Shown in pieces: positions 1-7,892 of a stretch of DNA of 64,000 bases (the stretch's first letter is position 1; the number at the start of each line of letters is the position of its first letter). The notes under the pieces were generated by a model. It had not been told where the DNA came from and ran no database searches. It saw nothing but the letters and a program-made list of their open reading frames with translations. The DNA comes from UBA10161 sp038891035. GTDB lineage: Archaea; Micrarchaeota; Micrarchaeia; Anstonellales; Anstonellaceae. The stretch covers positions 1 to 64,000 of the forward strand of contig JAWAEW010000005.1 of the NCBI GenBank assembly GCA_038891035.1. The letters are read 5' to 3'. Made by a program: the position numbers and the translations under genes.

Positions 1-736
1 CTTTGAGAAAATCATATGTAACCTGAGGCACTAGCCTGCCTGAAAGAAGGATTGGGATAGTACCAATCATTCCATCTTCAATAGAGGCACCATCTGAAAT
101 GATAACGCGCTCTTGCGGAAATTTTGAAAGCATAATGCGGACAAGCTCTACATTATCCTCGTACTTATCTTCACCTTTCCCAATCCTCTGTGACGAAATT
201 GGACCAAGTTCTTGGAGGACTTTACTTCCAAGATATCCGTAAAGTATGACTTGCTTTCCTGAAACTATTTGTTTCACTTTATCAATGTTCGAAGAGTCTG
301 CAAAAATTACATAGGCTTTGAGTGCATAAGCATACGGAAGCACTGAAATTGCACTATCTGAATAAGCAGAATCAACGATAATGAAAGTATTGGCTCCGCT
401 TTGCAAGGCAAGTTCAAGGTTAGTTTGCCCACCATCGGTTGACAAAAATTTTTCCACTTGGTTGTTCCTTGCTTTAAGCTCACTCTCAATAAGTCCTGAA
501 AAAGGCTGGTCGGCTGATTCTATTAGCAATATTTGCTTATCTGTTCCGATTTTTGCCAAAAAGATATCTGTTCCAGTAGCCGAAGTCATAAAATGAACAG
601 GTAGACCTTTAACTCCTGCATAAAAAATCCCAGAGAGCACATCCCGGCCGTCCTGTGAATTTATTGCAACCAAAGGCTCAGCAAAAACAAAATGAAGAAA
701 CAGTAAAAGCGTCATCAAAAATGCAAAACGACTCAT
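1..736 (-). CDS. Secreted surface protein with cell-wall-binding-repeat-like domain (partial, 3' end beyond window)
   Basis: The minus frame is open from an ATG at 734-736 to the window edge (about 245 codons), so the C-terminus is missing. A ribosome site (GGAGGT, complement of 741-748) precedes the ATG. Residues 1-19 form a signal peptide ending in VFA. The rest reads as alternating beta-alpha segments: VAINSQDGRDVLSGIFYAG, ILLIESADQPFSG, NTFIIVDSAYSDS, YVIFADSSN, VILYGYLGS. This layout resembles archaeal surface proteins with cell-wall-binding-repeat-2-like domains; the family call is from memory and tentative. Its role is probably extracellular attachment or envelope structure. It lies downstream of another secreted protein on the same strand, separated by a terminator. 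Confidence 0.6.
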   Translation of the reverse strand, partial: MSRFAFLMTLLLFLHFVFAEPLVAINSQDGRDVLSGIFYAGVKGLPVHFMTSATGTDIFLAKIGTDKQILLIESADQPFSGLIESELKARNNQVEKFLSTDGGQTNLELALQSGANTFIIVDSAYSDSAISVLPYAYALKAYVIFADSSNIDKVKQIVSGKQVILYGYLGSKVLQELGPISSQRIGKGEDKYEDNVELVRIMLSKFPQERVIISDGASIEDGMIGTIPILLSGRLVPQVTYDFLK

Positions 737-768
737 TTTTAACCTCCCAAGACCAATTAAAATGGAAA

Positions 769-799
769 AAAATAAAAAAGAAAGGGGGGCAAAAGCCCC
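769..799 (-). terminator. Hairpin plus T-tract terminator
   Basis: On the minus strand a perfect 5-bp GGGGC/GCCCC stem with a TTTT loop (786-799) is followed by a T-rich run (complement of 769-783). It directly follows the stop of the 812-1486 gene and precedes the separate ribosome site of the gene at 736. Confidence 0.6.
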
Positions 800-811
800 A
801 AACCGGCAAGC

Positions 812-1486
812 TTACGTGTCAAGCTCAAGATAGAAATAGTAAGTTTCTGCTGCACCAGGAGTAGTTGGAACCATTATTTCGTAGTGAACGTCGCTGTTTT
901 GGAAGTTTTTGCCTGAATTGTTAATCTGAGTGCAGAATGCAAATGCATTCTTTGAAGATGTAGTTGAGTTAAAAAGTGCAACTACTGTGAAAGTGCTGCT
1001 TCCTTGAAGCTTTGCGGCAGGAGCACCAGAAACCACTTGACCTGAAATGTTGATAGAGCTGGTTGTGTTGAAAGTGTTTGTTGCATTATCTATAGTTCCA
1101 AGATTCCACAAAGAATTCATTGCAGAAAGGTTGGCGCCTGTGAGGCTGGTTATAGGACCTGGGAAAGAATTAGATGATGAAAGGCAGACTTCACCTGAAC
1201 CATTGGCTGGACTGTAAGACCAGCTATAGACAGTTGCGGTGCTGCTGCGGAGTGCTATAGTTGCAGATTGGATAAGACCATAAAAGCTTGCCCATTTAGA
1301 AGTAAGCTGAGTTGCACCACTGATATTTACATAGGTAATGTTTCCCCCTTCGGTTACGGAAGATGCCGCTCCGGAAGTGCCGGTCCATCTGCTTTTAATC
1401 TCACTTCCAAGAGTAGCATTGATAATTGCATTTGCTGCTCCTGCAAAAAGCAAGGAAGCAAACAACAGCACAAAGAATAATCGCAT
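812..1486 (-). CDS. Secreted, sequon-rich surface protein
   Basis: 224 residues. Residues 1-20 are a signal peptide ending AANA. The mature part is rich in Ser, Thr, Asn and Gly and holds about nine N-x-S/T sequons (NAT, NIT, NIS, NGS, NLS, NAT, NTT, NIS, NST, NNS), as expected for a glycosylated archaeal envelope protein. The block KWASFYGLIQSATIAL followed by VYSWSY and SGEVCLS resembles a domain I associate with surface proteins of small-genome archaea, where it is often KWAGYYGNVTG; this is from memory. Ribosome site GGAGGCGA lies 5 nt before the ATG. It has its own hairpin terminator. No transmembrane anchor is seen, so it is either released or bound to other surface proteins. Exact function unknown. 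Confidence 0.75.
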   Translation of the reverse strand: MRLFFVLLFASLLFAGAANAIINATLGSEIKSRWTGTSGAASSVTEGGNITYVNISGATQLTSKWASFYGLIQSATIALRSSTATVYSWSYSPANGSGEVCLSSSNSFPGPITSLTGANLSAMNSLWNLGTIDNATNTFNTTSSINISGQVVSGAPAAKLQGSSTFTVVALFNSTTSSKNAFAFCTQINNSGKNFQNSDVHYEIMVPTTPGAAETYYFYLELDT

Positions 1487-1583
1487 ACGATCGCCTCCAC
1501 GAAGAAATTCGAAAGTAAAATTTAAAAACGTGCAGTTTTGAGAGGATTAAAATTTTTGGCTCAAAAATATATGCGGGGATTTT

Positions 1584-2192
1584 TTGTTTGCCGAATTAAA
1601 AAAGGAAGATGCATTTGCAAATGCTATCATAAATCTTGCTAACCAAAAGCTTGGCTTGCCTTATGGGAAAGACGGGTATAATTGCGTTACATTAGTTTTC
1701 AGTGTTTTAAGAGAGGTTGCAAAAAATGAAGGAAAAGAGTTCCGTGCGCCTTGGTTTGTTAATGGAGGAACTTTGGTGAAAACCTTAACAGAACCTACGC
1801 CGATTTATTTGCCATCTCAGCTGAAAACACAGAAAGGAGATATGCTAATGAGAGTGACTGAGGCAAAAAGCTTTCGAGAAATAATGCAGCATTATAAAGC
1901 CGGGGATATGGCTCTAAGAATTATAGATGGAAAGGTACATGCAATTACGCAAGAGGAAGCTAAAAATATGTTTCTGAGAGGTGAGAAAGTTTATCTTGTA
2001 AAGCACTATCTTATTTCAACTGGAGATGCAGTAATTCATGCTTCAAGCTCCAAAGATAAAGTGGTAAAGGAAAAGTTGGAAAGATACCTCGAAAAGAACA
2101 GACGCTCGTCTTTTGTTGTAATTAACCTACATGAAATATATATGTTAGGTGCCAGCACAGTTGCCAAAGCACAGCCAGGGTTTCTGGAGTGA
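1584..2192 (+). CDS. NlpC/P60-like Cys-His hydrolase fold protein
   Basis: 202 residues, TTG start with GGGGA 5 nt upstream; no in-frame ATG is available nearby. The N-terminal GLPYGKDGYNCVTLVFS matches the NlpC/P60 core around the catalytic Cys (residue 34: 'PYxxGxYxC'). A later segment STGDAVIHASS has the His-containing strand typical of this fold. The family hydrolyses or remodels amide bonds, often in cell walls; this organism probably lacks peptidoglycan, so the substrate is unknown. No signal peptide is seen, so it probably acts in the cytoplasm. Its stop is 4 bp before the malic enzyme start, suggesting one transcript. A related papain-like or acyltransferase use of the fold is equally possible. 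Confidence 0.55.
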   Translation: MFAELKKEDAFANAIINLANQKLGLPYGKDGYNCVTLVFSVLREVAKNEGKEFRAPWFVNGGTLVKTLTEPTPIYLPSQLKTQKGDMLMRVTEAKSFREIMQHYKAGDMALRIIDGKVHAITQEEAKNMFLRGEKVYLVKHYLISTGDAVIHASSSKDKVVKEKLERYLEKNRRSSFVVINLHEIYMLGASTVAKAQPGFLE

Positions 2193-2196
2193 AAGG

Positions 2197-3420
2197 ATGG
2201 TGGTCCCAAAAATAGGTAAAAAGGCAGTAGCACTTCACAAGAGATTGCGAGGGAAGCTTGAAATCCATTCCAAGCTTGATGCTTGCAACAAATCCGGGCT
2301 TTCGCTTGCTTATACTCCCGGAGTAGCATATGTTGCAGCAGAGATTGCAAAGGACTTTAACAAAGTTTATGAGATGACAATAAAGTGGAACAGCGTGGCT
2401 GTAGTATCAGATGGTACTCGTGTTCTTGGACTCGGAAATATAGGGCCTTATGCGGCTTTGCCTGTAATGGAAGGTAAAGCGCTGCTTTTCAAAGCATATG
2501 CAAATATAGATGCGTTCCCGATTTGCCTTGCATGCAGCAGCAGTCAAGAAATAATTGCTGCAACAAAAAGCATTGCTCCTTCATTTGGAGGAATAAATCT
2601 CGAGGATATCGAATCCCCTAAGTGCTTTGAAGTGGAAAGGAGGCTTCAGCAAGAATTGGACATACCAGTCTTTCATGATGACCAGCACGGCACTGCCGTA
2701 GTGGTGCTTGCTGGGCTGAAAAACTCGCTTAAGCTTGTGGGCAAGGACAAAAAAAGGGCAAAGGTGGTAGTGGCTGGAGCAGGCGCGGCAGGATATGCAA
2801 TTGCAAAACTGCTGCAAAAGGATGGCTTTGGAAATATAATTGTCTGCGACCGCAGCGGGATTTTGTACCCGAAGGAAGGCTTGCCTGCACATAAGCAGGA
2901 ACTTGCTTTGCTCAATAAGGAAGGGGTACAGGGTTCTCTTTTTGATGCACTTGATGGAGCGGATGTCTTTGTTGGAGTTTCTGCCCCAAATATTTTGAAG
3001 GCAAAACACATCAAAAAAATGGCAGACTCGCCAATAGTTTTTGCGCTCTCAAATCCTATCCCCGAAATTTCTTCTAATGATGCAAAAAAAGGAGGTTGTG
3101 CTGTCTTTGGCACTGCGCGCGCAGACCTTCCAAACCAAATTAACAATGTGCTTGGATTCCCAGGTATTTTCAGAGGCTCACTGATGGTGAGGGCAAGAAA
3201 AATAACAGATGAAATGAAGCTTGCTGCTTCTGAGGCAATTGCGAATGTAGTAGGAGAAGAAATCAGCAAAAGCAAGGTAGTGCCTGCAGCATTTGACAGA
3301 AGGGTGGTTCCTGCGGTTGCAAAACAGGTTGCTCTTGCTGCAATAAGCTGTGGAGTAGCTCGCCTCAATAAAAGCAGAAGTGAGATAAGAAATGATTTAA
3401 TAAATCTGGGATTGATATAG
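2197..3420 (+). CDS. NAD(P)-dependent malic enzyme
   Basis: 407 residues from the ATG at 2197, preceded by GGAGTGAAAGG; upstream in-frame codons overlap the previous gene and lack family similarity. Oxidative decarboxylation of malate to pyruvate and CO2. Diagnostic segments in order: LSLAYTPGVA, DGTRVLGLGNIGPYAALPVM, the metal/substrate segment FHDDQHGTAVVVLAGL, the Rossmann loop VVVAGAGAAGYAIAKLL, ALSNPIPEIS, and RADLPNQINNVLGFPGIFRG. Length fits the short prokaryotic form without the phosphotransacetylase domain. It is cytoplasmic and feeds pyruvate metabolism. Cofactor preference cannot be read securely. Confidence 0.92.
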   Translation: MVVPKIGKKAVALHKRLRGKLEIHSKLDACNKSGLSLAYTPGVAYVAAEIAKDFNKVYEMTIKWNSVAVVSDGTRVLGLGNIGPYAALPVMEGKALLFKAYANIDAFPICLACSSSQEIIAATKSIAPSFGGINLEDIESPKCFEVERRLQQELDIPVFHDDQHGTAVVVLAGLKNSLKLVGKDKKRAKVVVAGAGAAGYAIAKLLQKDGFGNIIVCDRSGILYPKEGLPAHKQELALLNKEGVQGSLFDALDGADVFVGVSAPNILKAKHIKKMADSPIVFALSNPIPEISSNDAKKGGCAVFGTARADLPNQINNVLGFPGIFRGSLMVRARKITDEMKLAASEAIANVVGEEISKSKVVPAAFDRRVVPAVAKQVALAAISCGVARLNKSRSEIRNDLINLGLI

Positions 3421-3434
3421 TAGCGGTGGTAGTA

Positions 3435-5351
3435 ATGCGATGGTTGATGCTGCTTTTGCTTGCATCTCTTGCAAGTGCCAATTTTGTATATCTTTGGACA
3501 TATAATGGGACGAATCCGGATGAAAGTAATGAGAATCTTCTTTTCTCTCAGCCTTCGGCAGTGGAGGTGCATCAGGGAAAACTTTTTGTTGCAGATGATG
3601 GAAGACGGCGCATTTATGTAATGAATGCAACTGCTCCAGAGAACACAACTCAGCGGATAAGAATTGTCGACCCGCAAGGGGAAGAAGCTTTTGCCAATCC
3701 AATTAGGCTACAAATGGAAGGCGGCTTCCTTTACGTTGCAGATGGTAACAGTGGCAGGATAAAATACTATACGCAAGAGGGCTCTACTGTGTATGTTTGG
3801 AATACTGCAACAACCATCAAGAAGGCAAGTGGGGTAGTATTTGCTAAAGATTTTGCGTATATTGCAGACCAGGAGGAAGGGAGGATAGTTGCATATTCTC
3901 GCCAGACAAAATCCTATTCTAATATAGTGGTTGAAAAGGGAGAGTCCGATGGTTTGCTTTCTTCGCCTTCTGACGTGCGCCTTTACAAGGATAGGTTTTA
4001 TGTTTCAGACAGTGCAAAAAAAGCGATATACGTTTACAGCAAGGATTGGGAATTTGAGCAAGCAATTGGAAGAGGAAGAGGGGGCGTTGGCCTTTACTTG
4101 CCCAGAGGAATTCGGCTTTATGAGGACAAGCTTTATGTAGCAGACAGGAACGGCAATAGAATAGTGGTATTCACTTTGGATGGCTATCCAGTTGCAATTT
4201 TGAATGCAACTTCGTCAATAAACTTTTCATATCCTGAAGACATTGCAGTTTCAGATGGCAAACTGTATGTTGCGGACACCGGCAACCGCCTTGTGCATGT
4301 GTTTGCCATAAACTTCACAACAGAAAACGACACAGTTGCGCAAAGCCTTGCGATGGCAAAGCAGGAAGCAGAAAAGCTTTATGCCCTTTATGATGTGGCA
4401 AAGAAAATTGGTGCAGAATATGAATCCTTATCTTTTGACGCAGAATTGGCAGAAGGAGAGGGATATTACAAAAGGATGCTTTATTCATCAGCAGAAAACA
4501 TAGCATCCAGAGTTTACGCACAGGCAAAACAGGCAAGTGCAATCCTTGCACTTAAAATTGACGTAAAAATAAGGCAGGTAGTAAAAGGAGCAACCGATAA
4601 GTTTGCAGCAGTGCGCCAGAAAGCAAATGAAACGGTGCAACAGCAAGTGGATTCGCAGGCTTCAAAAATTCTGCAGTTGCTTAATGCAAAAGACTATGCC
4701 GCTGCTTCGGCTTCTGCTTTGGATTTCAACCAAACGGTCGCATTGCTTGCAAAGGAAATCGAAACACAGGTGGCAAACCAGGCTAATTCTGAGTTTGAAA
4801 AGATGGTGCAAACTTTGAATTCCAGAAAGGCAAACATTGAATACCGCCTAGGCAATGTGAAGGATATGGCTCAAAAATACAGGCAAAACATAAATGTCAC
4901 CAACCTTGAAAGGCTGCTTGCGCAGGCTTCACACGAGATTTCATCTGGTCTTTTTGAGGCTGCGATGCAGACGCTTGAGCTGGCTGAAACTGAAACAAAA
5001 GTGTTTGAAAATATGCTTCGCACTACTTCGAAGGAGATAGATGCTGTGCTTCAGAACATAAGCTTGGTCGAGTTCAATATAAATAGCAGTTCCTCAAAAT
5101 CGATGCTAATTTCGCCAAACCTGGCAGAAGAGTTTGAAATGCTTAAGCAGGCAAAGGAGCTGGCTTATTCCAATCCAGCAGTTGCAGCAGCAACTGCAGC
5201 AAAAATAGAGGTGGATGCGCAAAACAAAATCAAGGAAGCCCAAACCCTTTCCATAGCTGCAGTTGCTATTATTATGATGGTTGGGCTGGTTGCTGCAATC
5301 TCTGCTGCAGTATATATTTACGTACGCCAAAAGAAAAAGGAGAATAGATGA
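3435..5351 (+). CDS. NHL-propeller, coiled-coil, membrane-anchored surface protein
   Basis: 638 residues from ATG 3435; an in-frame GTG at 3426 is possible but sits inside the likely ribosome site GCGGTGG. Signal peptide at residues 1-16 (MLLLLASLASA). Residues about 20-295 carry repeated NHL-type blades: KLFVADDGRRRIYVM, FLYVADGNSGRIKYY, FAYIADQEEGRIVAYS, RFYVSDSAKKAIYVYS, KLYVADRNGNRIVVFT, KLYVADTGNRLVHVF (six blades). Residues about 300-605 are Ala/Gln/Glu-rich and helical. A transmembrane helix (about 610-632) and a basic tail RQKKKENR end it. The topology places propeller and stalk outside the cell. The next gene overlaps by ATGA, so the two are translated together. Ligand unknown. Confidence 0.8.
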   Translation: MRWLMLLLLASLASANFVYLWTYNGTNPDESNENLLFSQPSAVEVHQGKLFVADDGRRRIYVMNATAPENTTQRIRIVDPQGEEAFANPIRLQMEGGFLYVADGNSGRIKYYTQEGSTVYVWNTATTIKKASGVVFAKDFAYIADQEEGRIVAYSRQTKSYSNIVVEKGESDGLLSSPSDVRLYKDRFYVSDSAKKAIYVYSKDWEFEQAIGRGRGGVGLYLPRGIRLYEDKLYVADRNGNRIVVFTLDGYPVAILNATSSINFSYPEDIAVSDGKLYVADTGNRLVHVFAINFTTENDTVAQSLAMAKQEAEKLYALYDVAKKIGAEYESLSFDAELAEGEGYYKRMLYSSAENIASRVYAQAKQASAILALKIDVKIRQVVKGATDKFAAVRQKANETVQQQVDSQASKILQLLNAKDYAAASASALDFNQTVALLAKEIETQVANQANSEFEKMVQTLNSRKANIEYRLGNVKDMAQKYRQNINVTNLERLLAQASHEISSGLFEAAMQTLELAETETKVFENMLRTTSKEIDAVLQNISLVEFNINSSSSKSMLISPNLAEEFEMLKQAKELAYSNPAVAAATAAKIEVDAQNKIKEAQTLSIAAVAIIMMVGLVAAISAAVYIYVRQKKKENR

Positions 5352-5989
5352 TTTCTGATGAGCTTTTTTCAAAGGCAGAACTTGCAATTGCTACAATTGC
5401 GGCAGCCGTAGGGATTTTAGGACTAATCTTGTCTGCCGTGGGCTATCTTTTGTTTTTTCTTTTTGTGCAGCAAATTGAAAATGCGGCAAAGTCGCAGATT
5501 GACTCTCTTGCAGTGCAGCTTGAGGACGCACGTCAACTGGCAAATCAAGCTGCGGCATCCACAGAAAGAGTTTCTATGATTGTAATTGGTCTTGGAGAAG
5601 GGGTTTCGCACTACTCTACTGCAACTAAAAATCTCTCTGATTCTATGTCTGATATTGCCAAAGTTCCTCCTTTTTCACTTGATGCGAGGTTTGGTTCAGC
5701 TGTCTCAAATCTGAAGTCAGCTTCGCTTGCGCTTTCAAAAGCTGCTGTAGCAGCAAACGAAAGCAGTGCTTCAATCATCAACACTGCTGCAACTTTGAAT
5801 AAAACTGCAAGCGACTTAGGAAATGCTAAAAATTCGCTTATGGAGGCAAAAAAACAGCTGAAAGAAGCATTTGGCATGCTTAATTTGGCGGCTTTAGCGG
5901 CATTTTTTGCTCTTGCCTTGGTTTTCTTTTCTGTAATTTTGCTTTCTGCCTTGAAAATTGCAAAGCAGTATGTAAGGAAAAAAAACTAA
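5348..5989 (+). CDS. Two-TM protein with extracytoplasmic or cytoplasmic coiled coil
   Basis: 213 residues. A hydrophobic helix at about 14-41 and another at about 180-203 flank an Ala/Ser/Asn-rich helical segment with heptad-like spacing. The C-terminus is basic (KQYVRKKN). The start ATG overlaps the stop of the NHL protein (ATGA), so the pair probably makes a complex. The stalk resembles the helical linker of chemoreceptors, but no HAMP or signalling hairpin is visible. I do not recognise the family. Its 3' end overlaps the convergent IMPase gene by 4 bp. Confidence 0.7.
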   Translation: MISDELFSKAELAIATIAAAVGILGLILSAVGYLLFFLFVQQIENAAKSQIDSLAVQLEDARQLANQAAASTERVSMIVIGLGEGVSHYSTATKNLSDSMSDIAKVPPFSLDARFGSAVSNLKSASLALSKAAVAANESSASIINTAATLNKTASDLGNAKNSLMEAKKQLKEAFGMLNLAALAAFFALALVFFSVILLSALKIAKQYVRKKN

Positions 5990-6768
5990 TCATCTGCAAG
6001 CATTTGAAGTATCCTGCTGTGCTGCCTTCCATTTGAACAAAGCATTCTGGAAGTATAAAGCGACCAGGTCTTCCCCTCGAAATCTGTCACTTTTGCCCCT
6101 GCCTGCTGAGCTATAAAAGCTGCAGCTGCAAAATCATATGGCTTGAGCTTGAAAGAAAGCTGTGCATCCGCAATCCCGCATGCTACATAGCCTATTTCAT
6201 ATATTGTAGAGCCAAGGAATCTGGTATGCTGGCTCATCTGCTCAAGCTGAACTACCTTTTCCAAAAGACCCTGTTGCTTTATGACATGAAGCCTGCTGTC
6301 GCAAAGCAGGAAAAAATTTTCCAAAAGAGCAGTTTTTGAGACAGAAATCGGCTTTCCATCCATAATTGAGCGATTACCTTTTTCAGCAAAAAGCAACTTT
6401 TTTTGCGGAATGAAGTATATGCCACCTGCCACTGGTTTTCCTGAGGAAAAGTATGCAACTGAAACACCGTAGATGGGAATTCCCCAGATGAAATTGTGAG
6501 TTCCGTCTATTGGGTCTATCACAAAAAGAGAGTCAGCTTCCAAATCTTGCGATGAAAAGCTTTCTTCGGAGAGGATTTTTGCATCTGGAAACTCCTTTGC
6601 TATTCTGTCTACAATGAATTTTTCTGCTGCCAAATCTGCTGAGGTTGCCATGTCGCGCCTGCCTTTGAGCTTGATTGAAAGCTTCTTTTTTGACTTTTCT
6701 ATTGTTTCTGCAGCACCGATAAGACAAGAAGTGATGAATGCTTTTAGGCTCATGACCTCAACTTGCAT
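5986..6768 (-). CDS. Inositol monophosphatase / archaeal fructose-1,6-bisphosphatase family
   Basis: 260 residues. Mg-dependent sugar phosphatase fold. Visible motifs: metal-binding Glu in LSEESF, the signature DPIDGTHNF (about residues 86-94), and the C-terminal KPYDFAAAAFIAQQAGA that supplies the last metal Asp. Archaeal members act on myo-inositol-1-phosphate, fructose-1,6-bisphosphate or both, so this may be the gluconeogenic FBPase of the cell. The first Met (6768) lacks a ribosome site; a second Met at 6753 is also possible. A T/A-rich stretch upstream fits a leaderless promoter. Cytoplasmic. Confidence 0.85.
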   Translation of the reverse strand: MQVEVMSLKAFITSCLIGAAETIEKSKKKLSIKLKGRRDMATSADLAAEKFIVDRIAKEFPDAKILSEESFSSQDLEADSLFVIDPIDGTHNFIWGIPIYGVSVAYFSSGKPVAGGIYFIPQKKLLFAEKGNRSIMDGKPISVSKTALLENFFLLCDSRLHVIKQQGLLEKVVQLEQMSQHTRFLGSTIYEIGYVACGIADAQLSFKLKPYDFAAAAFIAQQAGAKVTDFEGKTWSLYTSRMLCSNGRQHSRILQMLADD

Positions 6769-6786
6769 GCAAAAAATAAAAAGGCA

Positions 6787-7362
6787 TTATTTGCTGTAAA
6801 GCATAAAGAGGGTCTGATTGTAAATTCTCTGAGCATGATTGCGAAGACCTGCCTTTTCATAAAGCCGTTCTGCTTCTATAAAATAAATCATTTTTCTTTG
6901 CTTGCTGCAAGTGAAATTAGCAGCATCTTCAAATGAAGCTGCCGCTGAAATAAAATCAAGCTTCTTCATAAATGAAGCGGCAGCATGGATTTGCAATTTT
7001 TCAAAAGAATCGAGCTTGTCTTCATCTAACGACTCAAGATAAAGGATATATGTGCTTGCCCATTTTTTCAAGCTTGAGACCAAATAAAGGTCTGCAGCAA
7101 GCTTAAGTATTCTTACTTTGTAGGGAGGATTTAGAGCTGAAAAAGATACTAGCATGTCTGCTGCTTTTTTTGGCATTCCTGCTTGAAGATAAAGCAAAGC
7201 TGATTCAAGATGAAGATAAGGACTGCTGTGCCCCAAGGATGCTTTGCACTCTTTAATTTTGGCCTTCAAAAAATAAAGCGGGTGAAAAATTTTCCTTTGG
7301 TGTTGGGTTTTAAGCTGATGAAAAGTGGATGCAAGCTGTTGGAGTTTGTAAGATTGGTTCAT
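6787..7362 (-). CDS. Helical-repeat (TPR-like) protein of the thiol-redox operon
   Basis: 191 residues from the ATG at 7362, which overlaps the upstream stop as ATGA; another in-frame ATG lies at 7368. The sequence is almost all amphipathic helix with TPR-like pairs: LHLESALLYLQAGMPKKAADML, LKLAADLYLVSS, FISAAASFEDAANFT, EAERLYEKAGLRNHAQRIYNQ. No signal peptide. Last gene of a three-gene minus-strand operon after DsbA-like and thioredoxin-like proteins. Probably a scaffold; specific role unknown. Confidence 0.65.
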   Translation of the reverse strand: MNQSYKLQQLASTFHQLKTQHQRKIFHPLYFLKAKIKECKASLGHSSPYLHLESALLYLQAGMPKKAADMLVSFSALNPPYKVRILKLAADLYLVSSLKKWASTYILYLESLDEDKLDSFEKLQIHAAASFMKKLDFISAAASFEDAANFTCSKQRKMIYFIEAERLYEKAGLRNHAQRIYNQTLFMLYSK

Positions 7363-7892
7363 GTGCATGCAGAAGGCTTTGGAGAGGAAAACTTATCGCA
7401 TATCCAGGATTTGAGCTGCTCTTTTGGCATCTCACCTTCTGTTTTGTATTGTCCATTGATTATGAAGGTTGGAAAGCCCCTAAACATACCTTTTTCAGTA
7501 TAAAATGAATACACTTGAGCAACATCTTTGTTAGTACCTTTGTCTTCGTCTCTCCATCTTCTTACAACAAAGCGAGGGGACTGCAATTCTTTTTCAAGCT
7601 CTGCAAGCACTGGTTTCATTTTCTGGCAGTGCCCGCACCAGTCAGCATAAAGGAAATCCAAGGTGACTTCTGCTATTGGCTCAAGGTTGGGTGAGAGTTG
7701 AGTTTCCTGGGCTTGATAAGAAAGGGAAGGAGAGGAAGATGTAAATGAAATTGATCTTATGGATTTTTGTATGTTTGAAAAGCTAATGTAAATGGATGCA
7801 CTTATTAGAAGAGCTGCCAAAATTATTGCAATTGCAGTCACTAATCCTTTTTGCCTCTCATGAAAAGGAATGGGATTTTCTTCCTTAGCCAC
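7359..7892 (-). CDS. Membrane-anchored thioredoxin-like protein
   Basis: 177 residues from a GTG at 7892, with AGGTGG five nt before it; upstream GTGs at 7898 and 7901 are possible. One transmembrane helix (about 16-39) anchors a thioredoxin fold whose active site reads DWCGHCQKM, a CxxC redox pair as in PDI. Then comes GFPTFIINGQY, with the usual cis-Pro (FPT). The domain faces outside, so it acts as a disulfide oxidase, isomerase or reductase for secreted proteins. It overlaps the end of the DsbA-like gene by 8 bp and the following TPR-like gene by 4 bp. The many Cys-rich secreted proteins nearby are plausible clients. Confidence 0.82.
   Translation of the reverse strand: MAKEENPIPFHERQKGLVTAIAIILAALLISASIYISFSNIQKSIRSISFTSSSPSLSYQAQETQLSPNLEPIAEVTLDFLYADWCGHCQKMKPVLAELEKELQSPRFVVRRWRDEDKGTNKDVAQVYSFYTEKGMFRGFPTFIINGQYKTEGEMPKEQLKSWICDKFSSPKPSACT

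Noticed and set aside
2673..3677. A 334-codon minus-strand open frame
   Set aside because: It lies over the malic enzyme gene, has no ribosome site and its product is Ser/Thr/Leu-rich antisense-type sequence.
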